DNA from: Streptomyces filipinensis
Lineage (GTDB): Bacteria > Actinomycetota > Actinomycetes > Streptomycetales > Streptomycetaceae
DNA length: 64,000 nucleotides
Direction: 5' to 3'
NCBI RefSeq assembly: GCF_014649495.1
Contig: NZ_BMTD01000012.1
Span: 245,093 to 309,092 of the forward strand
Part shown: positions 61,135 to 64,000 of the stretch, in pieces
Layout: every line of letters starts with the position of its first letter
Position numbering within the stretch: the stretch's first letter is position 1
The notes under the pieces: model-generated
Told to the model about the DNA's origin: nothing
The model's database searches: none
The model's input: only the letters and a program-made list of their open reading frames with translations
Position numbers and translations under genes: made by a program

Positions 61135-62723
61135 CCGAGAACGCACCCGCCGCAGCGGCACCCGCACCCGAGCCGGTGCGGGTCCCGGTGGCCCCGGCCG
61201 CCGACTGGGTGAACCCGCTGCGGGACGCCCGTGACCGCCGGCTCCCCCGGATCGCCGGCCCGTCCGGGCTGGTCATCTTCGGTGTGACCGGTGACCTGTC
61301 CCGCAAGAAGCTGATGCCGGCCGTGTACGACCTGGCCAACCGGGGGCTGCTGCCGCCGGGCTTCTCCCTCGTCGGCTTCGCCCGCCGGGACTGGGAGGAC
61401 CAGGACTTCGCGCAGGTCGTGCACGACGCGGTCCGCGAGCACTCCCGGACCCCGTTCCGCGAGGAGGTGTGGCAGCAGCTCGCCGAGGGCATGCGGTTCA
61501 TCCCCGGCGACTTCGACGACGACACCGCCTTCAAGCAGCTCAAGGACGCCGTGGAGGAGCTGGACGCCTCCCGCGGCACCGGCGGCAACTTCGCCTTCTA
61601 CCTCTCGGTCCCGCCGAAGTTCTTCCCGAAGGTCGTCCAGCAGCTGAAGAAGGTCGGCCTGGCCAGCCCGCCCCAGGGCTCGTGGCGGCGCGCGGTCATC
61701 GAGAAGCCGTTCGGGCACGACCTGGCCAGCGCGCGGGAGCTGAACTCCCTCGTGCACGAGGTGTTCGAGCCGGACCAGGTGTTCCGCATCGACCACTACC
61801 TCGGCAAGGAGACCGTCCAGAACATCCTGGCGCTGCGCTTCGCCAACCAGATGTACGAGCCGATCTGGAACCGGTCGTACGTCGACCACATCCAGATCAC
61901 CATGGCCGAGGACATCGGCATCGGCGGCCGGGCCGGCTACTACGACGGCATCGGCGCCGCCCGTGACGTCATCCAGAACCACCTGCTCCAGCTGATGGCC
62001 CTCACGGCCATGGAGGAGCCGATCGCCTTCGACGCGGAGGCGCTGCTCACCGAGAAGCTGAAGGTGCTGAAGTCGGTGCGGCTGCCGGAGGACCTCGGCG
62101 CGCACACGGTGCGCGCACAGTACGCGGGCGGCTGGCAGGGCGGCGAGAAGGTCGTCGGCTACCTCCAGGAGGAGGGCATCGACCCCAAGTCGAAGACCGA
62201 CACCTTCGCCGCGATCAAGCTGGGCATCGACAACCGCCGCTGGGCGGGCGTCCCGTTCTATCTGCGCACCGGCAAGCGGCTGGGCCGCCGGGTCACCGAG
62301 ATCGCGGTGGTCTTCAAGCGGGCCCCGCACTCCCCGTTCGACTCCACCGCGACGGAGGAGCTGGGCCAGAACGCCATCGTCTTCCGGGTCCAGCCGGACG
62401 AGGGCATGACCGTGCGGTTCGGCTCGAAGGTGCCGGGCACCTCGATGGAGATCCGGGACGTGTCGATGGACTTCGCGTACGGCGAGTCGTTCACCGAGTC
62501 CAGCCCGGAGGCGTACGAGCGGCTCATCCTGGACGTGCTGCTCGGCGACGCGAATCTGTTCCCCCGTCACCAGGAAGTGGAAGAGTCCTGGAAGATCCTC
62601 GACCCGATCGAGGAGTACTGGGCGGCGCACGGCCGGCCGGCGCAGTACGCGTCGGGCAGCTGGGGACCGAGTGAAGCGGACGAGATGCTCGCACGAGACG
62701 GACGGAGCTGGCGCAGGCCATGA
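61131..62723 (+). CDS. zwf: Glucose-6-phosphate dehydrogenase
   Basis: 530 residues from ATG 61131 (ATGA overlap with tal). NADP-binding GVTGDLSRKKLMPAVY, VIEKPFGHDL, the active-site RIDHYLGKETVQN and LRTGKRLGRR are present. The N-terminal 40 residues are Ala/Pro-rich and outside the usual fold. It makes NADPH from glucose-6-phosphate. The opcA start overlaps its end. Confidence 0.96.
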   Translation: MTENAPAAAAPAPEPVRVPVAPAADWVNPLRDARDRRLPRIAGPSGLVIFGVTGDLSRKKLMPAVYDLANRGLLPPGFSLVGFARRDWEDQDFAQVVHDAVREHSRTPFREEVWQQLAEGMRFIPGDFDDDTAFKQLKDAVEELDASRGTGGNFAFYLSVPPKFFPKVVQQLKKVGLASPPQGSWRRAVIEKPFGHDLASARELNSLVHEVFEPDQVFRIDHYLGKETVQNILALRFANQMYEPIWNRSYVDHIQITMAEDIGIGGRAGYYDGIGAARDVIQNHLLQLMALTAMEEPIAFDAEALLTEKLKVLKSVRLPEDLGAHTVRAQYAGGWQGGEKVVGYLQEEGIDPKSKTDTFAAIKLGIDNRRWAGVPFYLRTGKRLGRRVTEIAVVFKRAPHSPFDSTATEELGQNAIVFRVQPDEGMTVRFGSKVPGTSMEIRDVSMDFAYGESFTESSPEAYERLILDVLLGDANLFPRHQEVEESWKILDPIEEYWAAHGRPAQYASGSWGPSEADEMLARDGRSWRRP

Positions 62724-63646
62724 AGATCGACCTGACCGACACCACGGCAAGCAAGATCAACAAGGCGCTGGTGCAGGGCCGCCGCGCCATCGGCACCCCG
62801 GCCGTGGGCATGGTCCTGACGATGGTCATCGTCACGGACGAGGAGAACGCCTACGACTCGATCAAGGCCGCCGAGGAGGCCTCGCACGAGCACCCCTCGC
62901 GGACCCTGGTCGTCATCAAGCGGCACGCCCGCACCCTGCGCGACCGCACCCACTCCCGGCTGGACGCCGAGGTCCGGGTCGGCTCCGAGGCCGGCACCGG
63001 TGAGACGGTCGTGCTGCGTACCTACGGCGAGGTGTCCGACCACGCCGACTCGGTCGTGCTGCCGCTGCTGCTGCCGGACGCGCCGGTGGTCGTGTGGTGG
63101 CCGGTGGAGGCGCCCGACACCCCCTCCAAGGACCCGCTCGGCGCGCTGGCCCAGCGGCGGATCACCGACCTGTACGCGGTGGAGCGGCCGATGGAGGTGC
63201 TGCAGACCCGCGCACGCAACTACGCGCCCGGCGACACCGACCTCGCCTGGACCCGGCTCACGCTGTGGCGGTCCATGCTGGCCGCCGCCCTGGACCAGGC
63301 CCGGGTGAAGGTGACCTCGGCGGCCGTCGAGGCCGAGGCGGACAACCCGAGCGCCGAACTGCTGGCCCGCTGGCTGGAGGCCCGCCTGAACGTCTCCGTC
63401 GACCGCGTGGTCACCGGGGGCCCGGTCGTCACCGCCGTACGCCTCGGCACCGCGAACGGCGAGATCGTCATCGACCGCCCCGAGGGCCCCCTCGCGAGCC
63501 TGACCCTGCCGGGCCAGCCGCCGCGCACCCTGGCCCTGAAGGTCCGCCCCACCTCCGAACTCATCGCCGAGGAGCTGCGCCGCCTCGACGCCGACGAGAT
63601 GTACGCCATCGCCCTCAAGGGCGAGGCCGCCAAGGAGAACGCCTGA
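62720..63646 (+). CDS. opcA: G6PDH assembly protein OpcA
   Basis: 308 residues from ATG 62720. It is the OxPP cycle protein OpcA family: LVQGRRAIGTPAVGMVL, HARTLRDRTHSRLDAEVR, DAPVVVWWPVEAP, DLAWTRLTLWRSMLAAAL. OpcA activates or assembles glucose-6-phosphate dehydrogenase, and it is found beside zwf in actinobacteria and cyanobacteria. The overlap with zwf supports matched expression. Confidence 0.95.
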   Translation: MKIDLTDTTASKINKALVQGRRAIGTPAVGMVLTMVIVTDEENAYDSIKAAEEASHEHPSRTLVVIKRHARTLRDRTHSRLDAEVRVGSEAGTGETVVLRTYGEVSDHADSVVLPLLLPDAPVVVWWPVEAPDTPSKDPLGALAQRRITDLYAVERPMEVLQTRARNYAPGDTDLAWTRLTLWRSMLAAALDQARVKVTSAAVEAEADNPSAELLARWLEARLNVSVDRVVTGGPVVTAVRLGTANGEIVIDRPEGPLASLTLPGQPPRTLALKVRPTSELIAEELRRLDADEMYAIALKGEAAKENA

Positions 63647-63647
63647 G

Positions 63648-64000
63648 ATGGCAGAGTCCCAGTCCTTTGGGCTTCCCAAGCTCACCAACCGGCCCGAGTG
63701 GACGGCCCTGGCCGACCACCGTGCCGAGACCCAGCCGCACCTGCGCGAGCTGTTCGCGGCGGACCCCGGCCGCGCCGAGCGCTATGTCGTGCGGGTCGGT
63801 GACCTGTACATCGACTACAGCAAGCACCTGATCACCGACGAGACCCTGGCCCTGCTCCAGGAACTCGCCACCGCCACCGGCGTGTCCGCGCTGCGCGACG
63901 CCATGTTCCGCGGCGAGAGGATCAACGTCACCGAGCGGCGGGCCGTGCTGCACACCGCGCTGCGTGCCGCGCGGGACGCGGTGGTCGAGGTCGACGGCGA
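63648..64000 (+). CDS. pgi: Glucose-6-phosphate isomerase, 3' truncated by window end
   Basis: The first 117 codons from ATG 63648, one base after the opcA TGA, are visible. They show the phosphoglucose isomerase N-terminus: LYIDYSKHLITDETLALL and MFRGERINVTERRAVLHTALR. The catalytic residues lie beyond the window. As the fifth gene of tkt-tal-zwf-opcA-pgi it feeds fructose-6-phosphate back into the oxidative branch. Confidence 0.94.
   Translation, partial: MAESQSFGLPKLTNRPEWTALADHRAETQPHLRELFAADPGRAERYVVRVGDLYIDYSKHLITDETLALLQELATATGVSALRDAMFRGERINVTERRAVLHTALRAARDAVVEVDG

Overview
The window is high-GC actinobacterial chromosome, almost certainly Streptomyces. The evidence is the codon use, an SsgA-like sporulation protein, a WhiB-like protein, GTG/TTG starts, several leaderless-looking starts, a beta-ketoadipate operon with a PcaV-type MarR repressor, and many secreted glycoside hydrolases. 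From memory (not checked), the order ssgD ... pca operon ... Sfp-type phosphopantetheinyl transferase/metallophosphoesterase ... tkt-tal-zwf-opcA-pgi resembles the SCO6722 to SCO6659 side of the S. coelicolor chromosome read in reverse. I saw no rRNA, tRNA, CRISPR array, insertion sequence or prophage.

1-9.95 kb holds housekeeping and stress genes: a truncated saccharopine-dehydrogenase-like reductase, endonuclease V, a YciI protein, a secreted beta-propeller protein, SsgD, an antibiotic-resistance-type ABC-F ATPase, a dimethylargininase, an acyl-ACP desaturase, a WhiB-like protein and a two-domain glyoxalase. The ABC-F gene has a strong promoter, a possible three-codon leader ORF and a hairpin that covers its ribosome binding site. 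The desaturase has three tandem palindromes upstream.

9.96-15.1 kb holds a LacI regulator, a divergent LigD-type polymerase / ATP-dependent ligase pair (NHEJ type), a zinc alcohol dehydrogenase and PcaV. 15.3-20.7 kb is the protocatechuate operon pcaIJHGBL, with the thiolase gene pcaF missing from its usual place. 20.7-31.9 kb holds an SDR, a frameshifted STAND/LuxR-type ATPase without an HTH domain, an MHS transporter overlapping anmK, a DUF2510 protein, a TetR gene facing a PAP2/EamA pair across a large inverted repeat, and a LURP-one protein.

31.9-57 kb is rich in extracellular enzymes: a Tat-exported phospholipase C; an operon of sugar ABC importer (no ATPase gene), intracellular GH13 glucosidase and secreted GH87 alpha-1,3-glucanase, next to a LacI regulator; a GH18 chitinase; a GH4 glycosidase flanked by remnants of other hydrolases; a mycosin-like protease; and a GH16 beta-glucanase. 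Together these would attack alpha-1,3-glucan, chitin and beta-1,3-glucan, the main fungal wall polymers. Among them lie an EspR-like HTH gene coupled to an HExxH peptidase gene, a stand-alone MmyB-type sensor domain, the phosphopantetheinyl transferase and an orphan ATP-grasp enzyme.

56.8-64 kb holds an AraC regulator divergent from a pentose phosphate operon, tkt-tal-zwf-opcA-pgi, with pgi cut by the window end.
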